A stretch of DNA of 64,000 bases from Rhizobium binae (GTDB lineage: Bacteria; Pseudomonadota; Alphaproteobacteria; Rhizobiales; Rhizobiaceae), in NCBI RefSeq assembly GCF_017357225.1, contig NZ_CP071604.1:313001-377000 (forward strand). The letters are read 5' to 3'. Each line of letters begins with the position of its first letter. Position 1 is the stretch's first letter. Positions 1 to 9,638 of this stretch are shown one piece after another. The notes below the pieces were generated by a model. That model made no database searches. It was not told the DNA's origin and saw nothing but the letters and a program-made list of their open reading frames with translations. A program made the translations under genes and the position numbers.

Positions 1-1670
1 ACATCACCAATTACATGACCTTCGATCAGGGCCGGCCGATGCACGTCTTCGACGCCGCCAAGGTCAGGGGCAACCTGACCGTCCGCCGCGCCAGGGAAGG
101 CGAGACCGTGCTGGCGCTCGACCAGCGCGAATACAGGCTCGGTCCGAGCAACGTCGTCATCGCCGATGAAGACGGTATCGAATCGATCGGCGGCATCATG
201 GGCGGCGAACACTCCGGCTGCGACGAGAACACCGTCGACGTGCTGATCGAATCGGCCCTCTGGGACCCGATGAACATCGCCAAATCGGGCCGCAGCCTCG
301 GTATCATCACCGATGCCCGCTACCGCTTCGAACGCGGCGTCGATCCGGAATATATGGTTCCCGGTCTCGAACGCACGACGGAACTGGTGCTCGAGCTCTG
401 CGGCGGCACGGCCGCACGGGCCGAGATCGTCGGTTATGAGGGCTATGATCCGAAGGTCGTCGACTTCCCCTATTCCGAGGTCAAGCGCCTGACGGGCCTG
501 GAAGTCTCGACGGAGGAAAGCAACGCGATCCTCGTCCGTCTCGGATTCAAGGTCTCCGGCTCCGGAGAACGCGTTTCCGTCTCCGTTCCTTCATGGCGCC
601 CCGATGTCGACGGCAAGGCCGATCTCGTCGAGGAGGTCATGCGCATCCACGGCGTCGACAATATCAAGCCGGCGCCGCTCGAAAGCCATGCCGCCGTCAA
701 TGGCAGGATCCTGACGACGCTGCAGATCCGCACCCGCGCGGCCAAGCGTGCTCTTGCCTCGCGCGGCATGCTGGAGGCCGTCACCTGGTCCTTCATTCCG
801 GAGGATCAGGCAAGGCTGTTCGGCGGCGGTTCGCCGGGCCTCAAGCTTGCCAATCCGATCGCCGCCGAAATGTCGGATATGCGGCCCTCGCTGTTGCCGG
901 GCCTGCTGACGGCAGCCCAGCGCAATGCCGACAAAGGCTACGGCGACGTGGCGATATTCGAAGTCTCGGGCACCTATGAGAATGACAGGCCGGACGGCCA
1001 GCGCCGCGTTGCCGGCGGCATCCGCCGCGGCACCGCCTCGCTCGCTGGAGGGGGCCGCATGTGGTCGAATGCCGTGAAGGGCGGGGGCAAACCGGTCGAC
1101 GTCTTCGACGCCAAGGCCGATGCGCTCGCCGTCATCGAAGCCTGCGGCCTGCCGATGGGAAATATCCAGATCGAGCAGGGCGGCCCGGAATGGTATCATC
1201 CCGGCCGCTCGGGCACGATCAAGATGGGGCCGAAGGTGGTGCTCGGTTACTTCGGTGAATTCCACCCGCTGACACTGGAAGCGCTCGATGTCTCCGGTGC
1301 CCTCTGTGGCTTCGAGGTCTATCTCGACGCGATGGCCGAGCCGAAGAAGAAGGCGACCCGCACCAAGCCGGCGCTGGAGCTTTCACCCTTCCAGGCGGTC
1401 AAGCGCGACTTCGCCTTCGTCGTCGACAAGACGGTGGAAGCGGGCGCGATCATCAAGGCTGCGACCGGGGCCGACCGCAAGCTCGTCACCGGCGTCACCG
1501 TCTTCGATGTCTTCGAAGGTGCGTCTGTCGGCGAAGGCAAGAAGTCGGTGGCGATCGAGGTTCAGATCCAGCCGGTCGAGCGCACGCTGACGGATGAGGA
1601 TTTCGAAGCGTTGACGCAGAAGATCGTCGCGAGTGTCGCGAAGTTCACCGGCGGCGTCCTCAGAGGCTGA
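1..1670 (+). CDS. pheT: Phenylalanine--tRNA ligase beta subunit, 5'-truncated
   Basis: Beta chain of the cytoplasmic alpha2beta2 phenylalanyl-tRNA synthetase, which charges tRNA-Phe. The gene enters from the left edge; the reading frame starts at base 3 and gives 555 residues, so about 250 N-terminal residues are missing against the usual ~800. Visible domains in order: the end of the B3/B4 editing region ([11 protein letters not shown] about residue 105), a B5 domain (about 155-225, with [16 protein letters not shown]), the catalytic-like core, and a C-terminal FDX-ACB anticodon-binding domain from about 460 ([15 protein letters not shown]). A hairpin at 1700-1719 follows the stop. Truncation is only by the window edge; pheS is expected upstream. 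Confidence 0.96.
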   Translation, partial: ITNYMTFDQGRPMHVFDAAKVRGNLTVRRAREGETVLALDQREYRLGPSNVVIADEDGIESIGGIMGGEHSGCDENTVDVLIESALWDPMNIAKSGRSLGIITDARYRFERGVDPEYMVPGLERTTELVLELCGGTAARAEIVGYEGYDPKVVDFPYSEVKRLTGLEVSTEESNAILVRLGFKVSGSGERVSVSVPSWRPDVDGKADLVEEVMRIHGVDNIKPAPLESHAAVNGRILTTLQIRTRAAKRALASRGMLEAVTWSFIPEDQARLFGGGSPGLKLANPIAAEMSDMRPSLLPGLLTAAQRNADKGYGDVAIFEVSGTYENDRPDGQRRVAGGIRRGTASLAGGGRMWSNAVKGGGKPVDVFDAKADALAVIEACGLPMGNIQIEQGGPEWYHPGRSGTIKMGPKVVLGYFGEFHPLTLEALDVSGALCGFEVYLDAMAEPKKKATRTKPALELSPFQAVKRDFAFVVDKTVEAGAIIKAATGADRKLVTGVTVFDVFEGASVGEGKKSVAIEVQIQPVERTLTDEDFEALTQKIVASVAKFTGGVLRG

Positions 1671-1699
1671 TCCTGCCAGTCTTCGCCAAAGACAAGGGA

Positions 1700-1725
1700 C
1701 CGGTCGTTGCGACGACCGGCTCTTT
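1700..1725 (+). terminator. Rho-independent terminator after pheT
   Basis: Perfect 8-bp inverted repeat CCGGTCGT / ACGACCGG with loop TGCG (1700-1719), followed by CTCTTT. It lies 30 bases after the pheT stop and in front of a convergent gene, so it may serve both strands. Confidence 0.6.
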
Positions 1726-2084
1726 CACGTGTGAAGATGGTAGAGCTTGCTGACGATGACCCACCGGCCGTCGATCTTCAGAAGTGAGAGATAGTCGGTA
1801 AAGCGCATTCCGGCGAAATCGTCGGTGACCTTGACGCTCGCCGCGTCACCCTCGACATCGACGCTTTGTATATCCATGAAGGGCTGGGTGCCGGGTGCAG
1901 CCGGCTCCTCCGCCAGGATCGCGGTGATGAATTCGTCCCGCGTCAGCCATTCGACGGCATTCTGATAATAGCCGATGATCGAGCTTTTCGGGTGAAAGGC
2001 CTTCTTCAAGGCCGCCGCATTGGCGAAGGCCATGCCTTCGACATAGAGATGAACCGTCTGTTCGACTGCCTGCCTGTCCGACAT
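1725..2084 (-). CDS. NTF2-like / SnoaL-like fold protein
   Basis: A 119-residue cytoplasmic protein with the NTF2-like alpha+beta cone fold. The N-terminal helix region (VEQTVHLYVEGM), the FHPKSSIIGY segment and the closing strand pattern (DYLSLLKIDGRWVIVSKLYH) are typical of the nuclear transport factor 2 / lumazine-binding-like superfamily (PF12893-type). The fold serves both enzymes and binding proteins, and no catalytic residue can be assigned. The start at 2084 has a GGGATGGAAAC ribosome-binding region. It converges on pheT and is otherwise single. Function unknown. Confidence 0.7.
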   Translation of the reverse strand: MSDRQAVEQTVHLYVEGMAFANAAALKKAFHPKSSIIGYYQNAVEWLTRDEFITAILAEEPAAPGTQPFMDIQSVDVEGDAASVKVTDDFAGMRFTDYLSLLKIDGRWVIVSKLYHLHT

Positions 2085-2179
2085 GTTTCCATCCCGTTCT
2101 CTGAGATGGCGTTAAATAGTTTCGCCGGCCGCGAAGGCAAGCCCGGCCGGCTGCGGTAGTCTAAGCCGGGCTTTTTCGA

Positions 2180-3175
<996 letters not shown>

Positions 3176-3210
3176 GATGGGTTCCTTTTCTGAGCTGATT
3201 TTGAACCGCT

Positions 3211-3255
3211 GGAGCATGATGCCGACACGTGTGAGTGATTTCGGATGACACCACG
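3211..3255. repeat. Degenerate rhizobial palindromic repeat fragment
   Basis: The segment starting GGAGCATGATGCCG resembles one arm of a palindromic element common between rhizobial genes. A related arm (GAACATGATGCCG) occurs at 21199. The second arm here is poorly preserved. It sits in the aldo/keto reductase - LysR promoter region. The assignment is from memory of the element type and is tentative. Confidence 0.35.
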
Positions 3256-3332
3256 CGTCCGGAGAAATCATTGTTTGGCGGTACGGACAGACATATCGGC
3301 CACCGACCGATCAGAAAATACATGCAGTTTCT

Positions 3333-3343
3333 AACAGGCTGTT
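3333..3343. promoter_or_regulatory. Candidate LysR operator AACAGGCTGTT
   Basis: Perfect 5-bp inverted repeat around a single base, 15 bases before the lysR start and within the divergent promoter shared with the aldo/keto reductase. It is short, so chance is possible. Confidence 0.3.
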
Positions 3344-3358
3344 CTATGATTTCGATCA

Positions 3359-4273
3359 ATGAACAGAACACAGCTCTCCCAACTCGCCGTTCTTGCCGCC
3401 GTCTCGGAGCATCGCAGCTTCCGTGCCGCGGCCAGGGAACTTCTCGTCGCGCCGTCGGCCATCAGCCACGCGATCTCAAGTCTCGAGGAAAGCCTGGGCG
3501 TCAGGCTTCTGGCGCGCACCACCCGCAGCGTCGCGCCGACGGAAGAAGGACGCCTGCTTCTCGAGAGGCTGCGACCGGCGCTGGAGGAGATCGATGTTGC
3601 GTTGGAGGCCGTTCGCGACACACGCGCCAAGCCCGCCGGAAACCTGCGCATCACTGCCCCGCGCTTCGCCTCCGATATCCTGCTTGCTCCGCGCCTCGGC
3701 GATTTTCTCAACCTTTATCCCGATATCACCCTGGAGATCGCCAATGAGGACGGCTTCACTGATATCGTCAAGGAAGGTTTCGACGCCGGGCTAAGGCTGG
3801 AAGAGAGTCTGGAGGCCGACATGATCGCGGTCAGGTTCTCGCCCAATCTGACGACTGTCATCGCCGCTTCGCCGGACTATTTCGTACGCCATCCGAAACC
3901 GGAGCATCCGCGTGATCTCGTCCATCATCGTTGCATCAAGCGGCGCTTCACGAATGGCTCGATCTATCGCTGGGAATTCGAAAAGGATGGTCAGGAACTC
4001 GTTGTTGCCGTCGACGGGCCGCTGGTTGTCAGCGACGACCGGATGGCCCTGCTTGCAGCACTGAACGGCGCCGGCCTTGCCTATCTCTTCGATATGCGGG
4101 TGCATGCGGAACTGGCGCGCGGCAGGCTCGTGCGCGTGCTGGAGGATTGGTGCACGCCCTATCCAGGGCCGTTTCTCTATTATCCGAGCCGCCGGCAGAT
4201 GCGTCCGGCGCTGCGCGCCTTTATCGATTTCTTCAGATATTCCGAGAAGGATAAGGGCGGCCGGCAGGAGTGA
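3359..4273 (+). CDS. LysR-family transcriptional regulator
   Basis: DNA-binding regulator of 304 residues: N-terminal winged helix-turn-helix about residues 4-62 (FRAAARELLVAPSAISHAIS is the recognition region) and a LysR substrate-binding domain about 90-295. The C-terminal stretch PGPFLYYPSRRQMRPALRAF marks the CrgA/DsdC-like subgroup, as in the second LysR gene at 23262. It is divergent from the aldo/keto reductase at 2180-3175, the usual LysR arrangement for regulation of the neighbour. The effector is unknown. Confidence 0.9.
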   Translation: MNRTQLSQLAVLAAVSEHRSFRAAARELLVAPSAISHAISSLEESLGVRLLARTTRSVAPTEEGRLLLERLRPALEEIDVALEAVRDTRAKPAGNLRITAPRFASDILLAPRLGDFLNLYPDITLEIANEDGFTDIVKEGFDAGLRLEESLEADMIAVRFSPNLTTVIAASPDYFVRHPKPEHPRDLVHHRCIKRRFTNGSIYRWEFEKDGQELVVAVDGPLVVSDDRMALLAALNGAGLAYLFDMRVHAELARGRLVRVLEDWCTPYPGPFLYYPSRRQMRPALRAFIDFFRYSEKDKGGRQE

Positions 4274-4286
4274 CAGCCGCCCGTTT
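4255..4286 (+). terminator. Hairpin terminator at the lysR 3' end
   Basis: Perfect 7-bp stem GGGCGGC (4255-4261) / GCCGCCC (4276-4282) followed by GTTTC. The lysR stop codon lies in the 14-base loop, so the hairpin spans the gene end. The T tract is weak. Confidence 0.4.
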
Positions 4287-4295
4287 CTGCATCCG

Positions 4296-4793
4296 TCAGG
4301 CAGCTTTTGCCTTCTGGTTTGCCGCGGTTGTGGCGAGCTGGGAGAGCTTCTTGTCGGTGGACGTTTCCTCCTGCAGCGTCTGGTCGAGCAGGCTGACGAC
4401 GTCCTTGAGGCCGAGGGTCGCAGCCCAGGTCTTCAGCGTGCCGTAACGGGCGATTTCATAATGCTCGACAGCCTGGGCCGCCGAGATCAGGCCGGCATCC
4501 AGCGCTGTGGTGCCCTTGAATTCTTCGATGATCTCTTCGCCCTCCGCGATAATACCCTGGATCGCCTCGCAGGTTTTGCCCTGAGCGCGCTTGCCGATTT
4601 TTTCGAACACCTGCTGCAGGCGCTCGACCTGGGCTTCGGTTTCCTCGAGGTGCTTCTGGAAGCCTGCCTTCAGTTCGGAGGACTGGGCGGCCCGCGCCAT
4701 CTTCGGCAGGGCGCGCAATATCTGTCGCTCGGCGAAGTAAATGTCCTTGAGCGTGTCATAGAAGAGATCTTCCAACGTCTTTTCCTTGGCCAT
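4296..4793 (-). CDS. DUF892 (YciE/YciF-type) ferritin-like protein
   Basis: A 165-residue all-helical protein of the DUF892 ferritin-like family, linked to stress responses. The opening (TLEDLFYDTLKDIYFAERQI) and the helix with HLEETEAQVERLQQVFE carry the conserved Glu/His pattern of a four-helix di-iron bundle; a second metal-ligand helix is VEHYEIARYGTLKTWA. The ATG at 4793 is preceded by AAGGATCGAGAAA. It is a single gene, convergent with lysR. Whether it binds iron is inferred from the family only. Confidence 0.88.
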   Translation of the reverse strand: MAKEKTLEDLFYDTLKDIYFAERQILRALPKMARAAQSSELKAGFQKHLEETEAQVERLQQVFEKIGKRAQGKTCEAIQGIIAEGEEIIEEFKGTTALDAGLISAAQAVEHYEIARYGTLKTWAATLGLKDVVSLLDQTLQEETSTDKKLSQLATTAANQKAKAA

Positions 4794-4938
4794 TTTCTCG
4801 ATCCTTGTTCTGGGAAAGGCCGCGAACGCGGCGACACATTAAGAAGCGAGGACCGCGCAAATTGTTCCCGATCGATTTCGGGTGGACTGGAAATCGGCTC
4901 CGGGCAATCATCCCACCGTTTCCATGGGAGAGAAAATC

Positions 4939-5556
4939 ATGCGGAAGCCGGGTTCGATGAAAGGTCTGGAGGATCTTGGCCGGGTGCGGCTTTCGCGGAA
5001 TTTCTTCTTCCGCGATTTCCTGCACTCCGAAATTGCCGATTTCTACCGCATCCCCAACATTCCCGAGGATCCCGATCTGGCAATCGAGGCGGGGAGGCGG
5101 CTTTGCGAGGAACTGCTCGAGCCGCTGGAGGCAACCTTCGGGCGTTTGCACATCCGCTCCGGCTACCGCTCGCCCGATGTCAACAGGTTCGGCAACGAGA
5201 ACAAGCTGAACTGCTCGACCAATGCCGCTACATCAGCCCATCACATCTGGGATGTCAGGGATTTCGACGGCTGCATGGGTGCCGCCGTCTGCATCGCCGT
5301 GCCGTGGATGATCGACCGCTATCGTGATGAAAGCGACTGGCAGCGGCTCGCCTGGTGGATCCACGACCACCTGCCTTATGCATCGCTCTGCTTCTTCCCC
5401 AAGCTCTGGGCGTTTAATATCCAGTGGCACGAACGGCCGAAGCGAATCATCCATAGCTATGTCAGCCCGCGCGGGATCCTCACCAAGCCGGGTATGGCGA
5501 ACTGGGAGGGCGATCATGGCGCGTTCTACGAGGGGTTTCCAAAGCTGATGCGATAG
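4939..5556 (+). CDS. M15-type peptidase-fold protein
   Basis: A 205-residue protein. The series SGYRSPDVN (74-82), SAHHIWDVRDFDG (99-111) and W-x-H in IQWHERP (161-167) matches the order of zinc-ligand motifs (SGYRs, SxHxxGxAxD, WxH) of D-alanyl-D-alanine carboxypeptidase-like M15 enzymes, with H101/H102, D105 or D108, and H164 as likely ligands. No signal peptide is seen, which is odd for a cell-wall enzyme. The start at 4939 is chosen because GGGAGAG lies 6 bases upstream; an in-frame ATG at 4882 lacks one. Its end overlaps the convergent GNAT gene by 31 bases. Confidence 0.6.
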   Translation: MRKPGSMKGLEDLGRVRLSRNFFFRDFLHSEIADFYRIPNIPEDPDLAIEAGRRLCEELLEPLEATFGRLHIRSGYRSPDVNRFGNENKLNCSTNAATSAHHIWDVRDFDGCMGAAVCIAVPWMIDRYRDESDWQRLAWWIHDHLPYASLCFFPKLWAFNIQWHERPKRIIHSYVSPRGILTKPGMANWEGDHGAFYEGFPKLMR

Positions 5557-5981
5557 CGGATATGGCCATCGCTCTCGACATAGCTGTCGTAAAGGGCACG
5601 GGCCGTCTTGTTGTTTTCGCTCGTATGCCAATAAAGTCGCGACCAGCCCTTTACCTTGCCGAGCGCGACGAGATCGTCCATCAGCGCCCGGCCGACGCCC
5701 TTGCCGCGTGCATCGGCATCGACGAACAGGTCTTCGAGATAGCAGTCCCTGCCGCGTATCCAGGTGCCCTCATGCGTGAGATAGAGCGCAAAGCCGATGA
5801 TCCTGCCGTCGACGTCGGCGACCCGCATCGCGATTGCGGAGGCGGGATCGAACACCCGCCGCCACGTCTGATCGGTGATATCGGTCTCGACGGTCACGTC
5901 GTAAAAGTCGAGATAAGCCGCCCAGAGTTCGCGCCAGCGGGTTTCGTCCTCAGGGCGGGCTTCGCGTATCGTCACTGTCAT
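5526..5981 (-). CDS. GNAT-family N-acetyltransferase
   Basis: Acetyl-CoA dependent N-acetyltransferase of 151 residues. The acetyl-CoA pyrophosphate loop is ARGKGVGRAL (about 91-100) after the strand CYLEDLFVDAD, and the C-terminal motif is SENNKTARALYDSY. Its ATG overlaps the stop of the aldo/keto reductase upstream (ATGA, 5978-5981), so the two are translationally coupled. The substrate is unknown. Confidence 0.88.
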   Translation of the reverse strand: MTVTIREARPEDETRWRELWAAYLDFYDVTVETDITDQTWRRVFDPASAIAMRVADVDGRIIGFALYLTHEGTWIRGRDCYLEDLFVDADARGKGVGRALMDDLVALGKVKGWSRLYWHTSENNKTARALYDSYVESDGHIRYRISFGNPS

Positions 5982-6940
5982 GGTTCTGTTCCTTCAGCGC
6001 CGGCTTCGTCGAGCAGCGCCATAGCCTGATCGGAGAGAGACAATGTCGCCGCTTTCGCCAGGCTCTCGAGTTGCGCCAGGCTGGTGGCGCTGGCGATCGG
6101 CGCCGTCACGCCTCTCTTGCGCAACAGCCAGGCAAGCGAGATCTCCGCCGGCTTGGCGCCGGTCTCGGCAGACACCTTGTCCAGCGCGGCGAGAATGCGC
6201 AGGCCCTTTTCGTCGAAATATGTCGAAACGCGGCCCTCGCGTGCCCGGCCCTGTGTATCGGCCTTGCTGCGGTACTTTCCAGTGAGGAAGCCGGCCGCGA
6301 GGCTGAAATAGGTGATGACGCCAATATCTTCCGCGACACAAAGCTCTGCGAGCGGCCCCTCGAAACTTGCGCGCGCGTAGAGATTATATTCCGGCTGCAG
6401 GACGTCATAACGCGGCAGGCCGGCCTTTTCGGCGGTGTCGAAGGACGCCTGCAGCAGGCCGGCATCAAAATTCGAGCAGCCGATGGCGCGGATCTTGCCC
6501 TGCTCTTTCAGCTTGGCATAGGCGCCGAGCGTCTCCTCATGCGGCGTATCGGCATCCGGCCAGTGCGAGAGATAGAGGTCGATATAGTCGGTCTGCAGTC
6601 GGCTGAGCGACGCTTCGACCGCTTTCAGGATATAGCCCGCCTTCAGCGTCTTTCCCTGACCCATGTCCGAGCCGACCTTGGAGATGATGAGGGCCTTGTC
6701 GCGCGAAACCCCTGATTGCTTCAGCCAGCGCCCGATGATCTCCTCGGAATCGCCGCCCTTGTTGCCCGGCACCCATGCTGAGTAGACATCCGCCGTATCG
6801 ATCGCGTTCAGGCCAGCATCGAAAAAGGCGTCGAGAATGGCGAAGGAAGTTTTTTCGTCGGCCGTCCAGCCGAAGACATTGCCGCCGATGACGATCGGCG
6901 CGACCGAAAGGCCTGTTTTTCCAAGCCGACGCATTTCCAT
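5978..6940 (-). CDS. Aldo/keto reductase
   Basis: Second AKR-superfamily reductase of the window, 320 residues, with tetrad D48, Y53 (AIDTADVYS), K88 (IISKVGS) and H126 (LYLSHWPDA). The insert after the tyrosine (SAWVPGNKGGDSEE) is typical of the YajO/Tas-like branch. The ATG at 6940 has GGAGAG upstream. The open frame continues far upstream, but that part is antisense to the next gene and is not coding. First gene of a two-gene operon with the GNAT. Confidence 0.9.
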   Translation of the reverse strand: MEMRRLGKTGLSVAPIVIGGNVFGWTADEKTSFAILDAFFDAGLNAIDTADVYSAWVPGNKGGDSEEIIGRWLKQSGVSRDKALIISKVGSDMGQGKTLKAGYILKAVEASLSRLQTDYIDLYLSHWPDADTPHEETLGAYAKLKEQGKIRAIGCSNFDAGLLQASFDTAEKAGLPRYDVLQPEYNLYARASFEGPLAELCVAEDIGVITYFSLAAGFLTGKYRSKADTQGRAREGRVSTYFDEKGLRILAALDKVSAETGAKPAEISLAWLLRKRGVTAPIASATSLAQLESLAKAATLSLSDQAMALLDEAGAEGTEP

Positions 6941-7081
6941 GACGCTCTCCAAAATGGTTAAGTGAGTGAAATTGCGGATGCGGCAGAACGCCGCCCGAGT
7001 TAAACTAGCGCGATCTCTGCATCCTGAAAACCAAACTTCCGTGATTTCATGTCGCACCATTGCGCCGCAGCCAAGCCCTGA

Positions 7082-8104
<1,023 letters not shown>

Positions 8105-8479
8105 CTAACCGCGGAAGACGAAGCGCGAATAGCCGAAGAAGCTGAAGATCATTGCCGCGATACTGGCGACCACCATCGCCGCAAGCGGCTGAAGCCCTGG
8201 CAGCGAAAGCAGCAGCGCGGAATAAAGCCCGTAATTGACGAGCGCCGTCGTGACGCCGACCGAGCCGTAGCGGAAGCCTTCGGCGGCGAGCGAACGGCCG
8301 GAGCGATCGAAGGTGAAGTTCCGGTTGAAAGCCCAGGTCGTCGCCATTGCAAGGGCAATCGCGATGAGCCGCGCCACGAAGGGGCCGAGCGGCGTCAGAT
8401 CGATGAGCGCCGACAGCACACCGGCATCGACGAGAAAGCCGATGCCGCCGGCAATCGCGAAACGGATGAGCTTCTTCAC
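8105..8479 (-). CDS. GtrA-family membrane protein
   Basis: A 124-residue inner-membrane protein with four predicted helices and the signature ATTWAFNRNFTF between helices 2 and 3. GtrA proteins are thought to flip undecaprenyl-phosphate-linked sugars across the membrane. The ATG overlaps the stop of the upstream glycosyltransferase by 4 bases, the classic gtrA/gtrB pairing, although here gtrA is downstream. See the glycosyltransferase at 8476 and the GT-C-like protein at 9639. Confidence 0.88.
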   Translation of the reverse strand: MKKLIRFAIAGGIGFLVDAGVLSALIDLTPLGPFVARLIAIALAMATTWAFNRNFTFDRSGRSLAAEGFRYGSVGVTTALVNYGLYSALLLSLPGLQPLAAMVVASIAAMIFSFFGYSRFVFRG

Positions 8480-9483
8480 GCGGCATCCGCCTTGCCGCGG
8501 CCGCCACGCAGCGCCGGCGCGGCCTCGCGATCAGGCAGTTTGGCTGCGCTCGGCGTCTCCAGGCTCATATAGTGGATACGCAGCTGTTCGGCGCGGGCGC
8601 GCGCAACCGAATCCAGGATGACCCCGGCGGTAAACAGCATGAAAGAGATCATCATCAGCGCCATCGACAGCACCCAGGTCGGCATGCGGCTGACCAGGCC
8701 CGTTGCGATATATTCCGCCAGCACCGGCGTCATGAAGCCTAGGCTCGCCAGCATGAAGACGATGCTGATTGCGCTGAAGAAGGCGAAGGGCCGCGTCTCC
8801 TTCATCAGCATCGCGAACATCCAGAGGATCTTGCCCCCGTCGCGGAAAGTCGAAAGTTTGGAATGCGAGCCTTCCGGCCGGCGGCCGTAGTCGAGCTCCA
8901 ACTCGCTGACCGGCAGCTTCAGCCGCGAGGCGTGCACGGACATTTCCGTTTCGATCTCGAAGCCGCCTGAGACAGCCGGGAAGCTCTTGACGAAGCGGCG
9001 CGAGAAGGCGCGGTAGCCGGAAAAGATATCGGTGAAATCAGGGCCGAAAATCGTCCGGTAGAGCAGGTTGAAAAGCCGGTTGCCGAGCGCATGGCCCTGG
9101 CGGCCGGCATCGGCATGCACGCCGCGCCGGGCTCCCACAACCATGTCGGCGCGCTCGGTCAGAAGCGTGCGCACCAGTTCCTCGGCATCGCCGGGCGCAT
9201 AGGTTCCGTCGCCGTCCGCGATGACGTAGATGTCGGCCTCGATGTCGGCGAACATTCGGCGCACCACGTGGCCCTTGCCCTGTCGCCGCTCGCGCACGAC
9301 ATGCGCGCCGGCAAGCATTGCCTGCAACGCGGTCCCATCGGTGGAATTGTTGTCGTAGACGTGAATCGCGGCCTCCGGCAGCGTCGCCCGGAACCCTCGC
9401 ACGACAGAACCGATTGTTGCCGCCTCGTTATAGCAGGGAAGCAGGACGGCTATCTCAGGATTACCGCGGCGTGATGGGGCCAT
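8476..9483 (-). CDS. Family 2 glycosyltransferase, polyprenyl-phosphate type
   Basis: A 335-residue GT-A enzyme of the dolichol-phosphate-mannose synthase/GtrB type. It has LLPCYNE (14-20), the metal-binding D-G-D at 90-92 (VIADGDGTY), and the acceptor-site region GNRLFNLLYRTIFG. Two C-terminal membrane helices (about 231-254 and 268-290) anchor it to the cytoplasmic face. It likely loads a sugar onto undecaprenyl phosphate. It is coupled to the GtrA-like gene and divergent from a large GT-C-like membrane protein. The start at 9483 has only a weak ribosome-binding site. Confidence 0.85.
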   Translation of the reverse strand: MAPSRRGNPEIAVLLPCYNEAATIGSVVRGFRATLPEAAIHVYDNNSTDGTALQAMLAGAHVVRERRQGKGHVVRRMFADIEADIYVIADGDGTYAPGDAEELVRTLLTERADMVVGARRGVHADAGRQGHALGNRLFNLLYRTIFGPDFTDIFSGYRAFSRRFVKSFPAVSGGFEIETEMSVHASRLKLPVSELELDYGRRPEGSHSKLSTFRDGGKILWMFAMLMKETRPFAFFSAISIVFMLASLGFMTPVLAEYIATGLVSRMPTWVLSMALMMISFMLFTAGVILDSVARARAEQLRIHYMSLETPSAAKLPDREAAPALRGGRGKADAA

Positions 9484-9638
9484 GACTCTACTCGTTACAC
9501 AAAAGCCGTGCCGAGCCTAATCGCCCAGCGTTAATAAGACCCTATGACGCAGGCAAAATCTCCAGTCGCCGCGAGTGTTTTACACTTTCTTGATCGGTGA
9601 AGGCTAATGTTCGATCATCCGGAAACGAACCGCTAACG

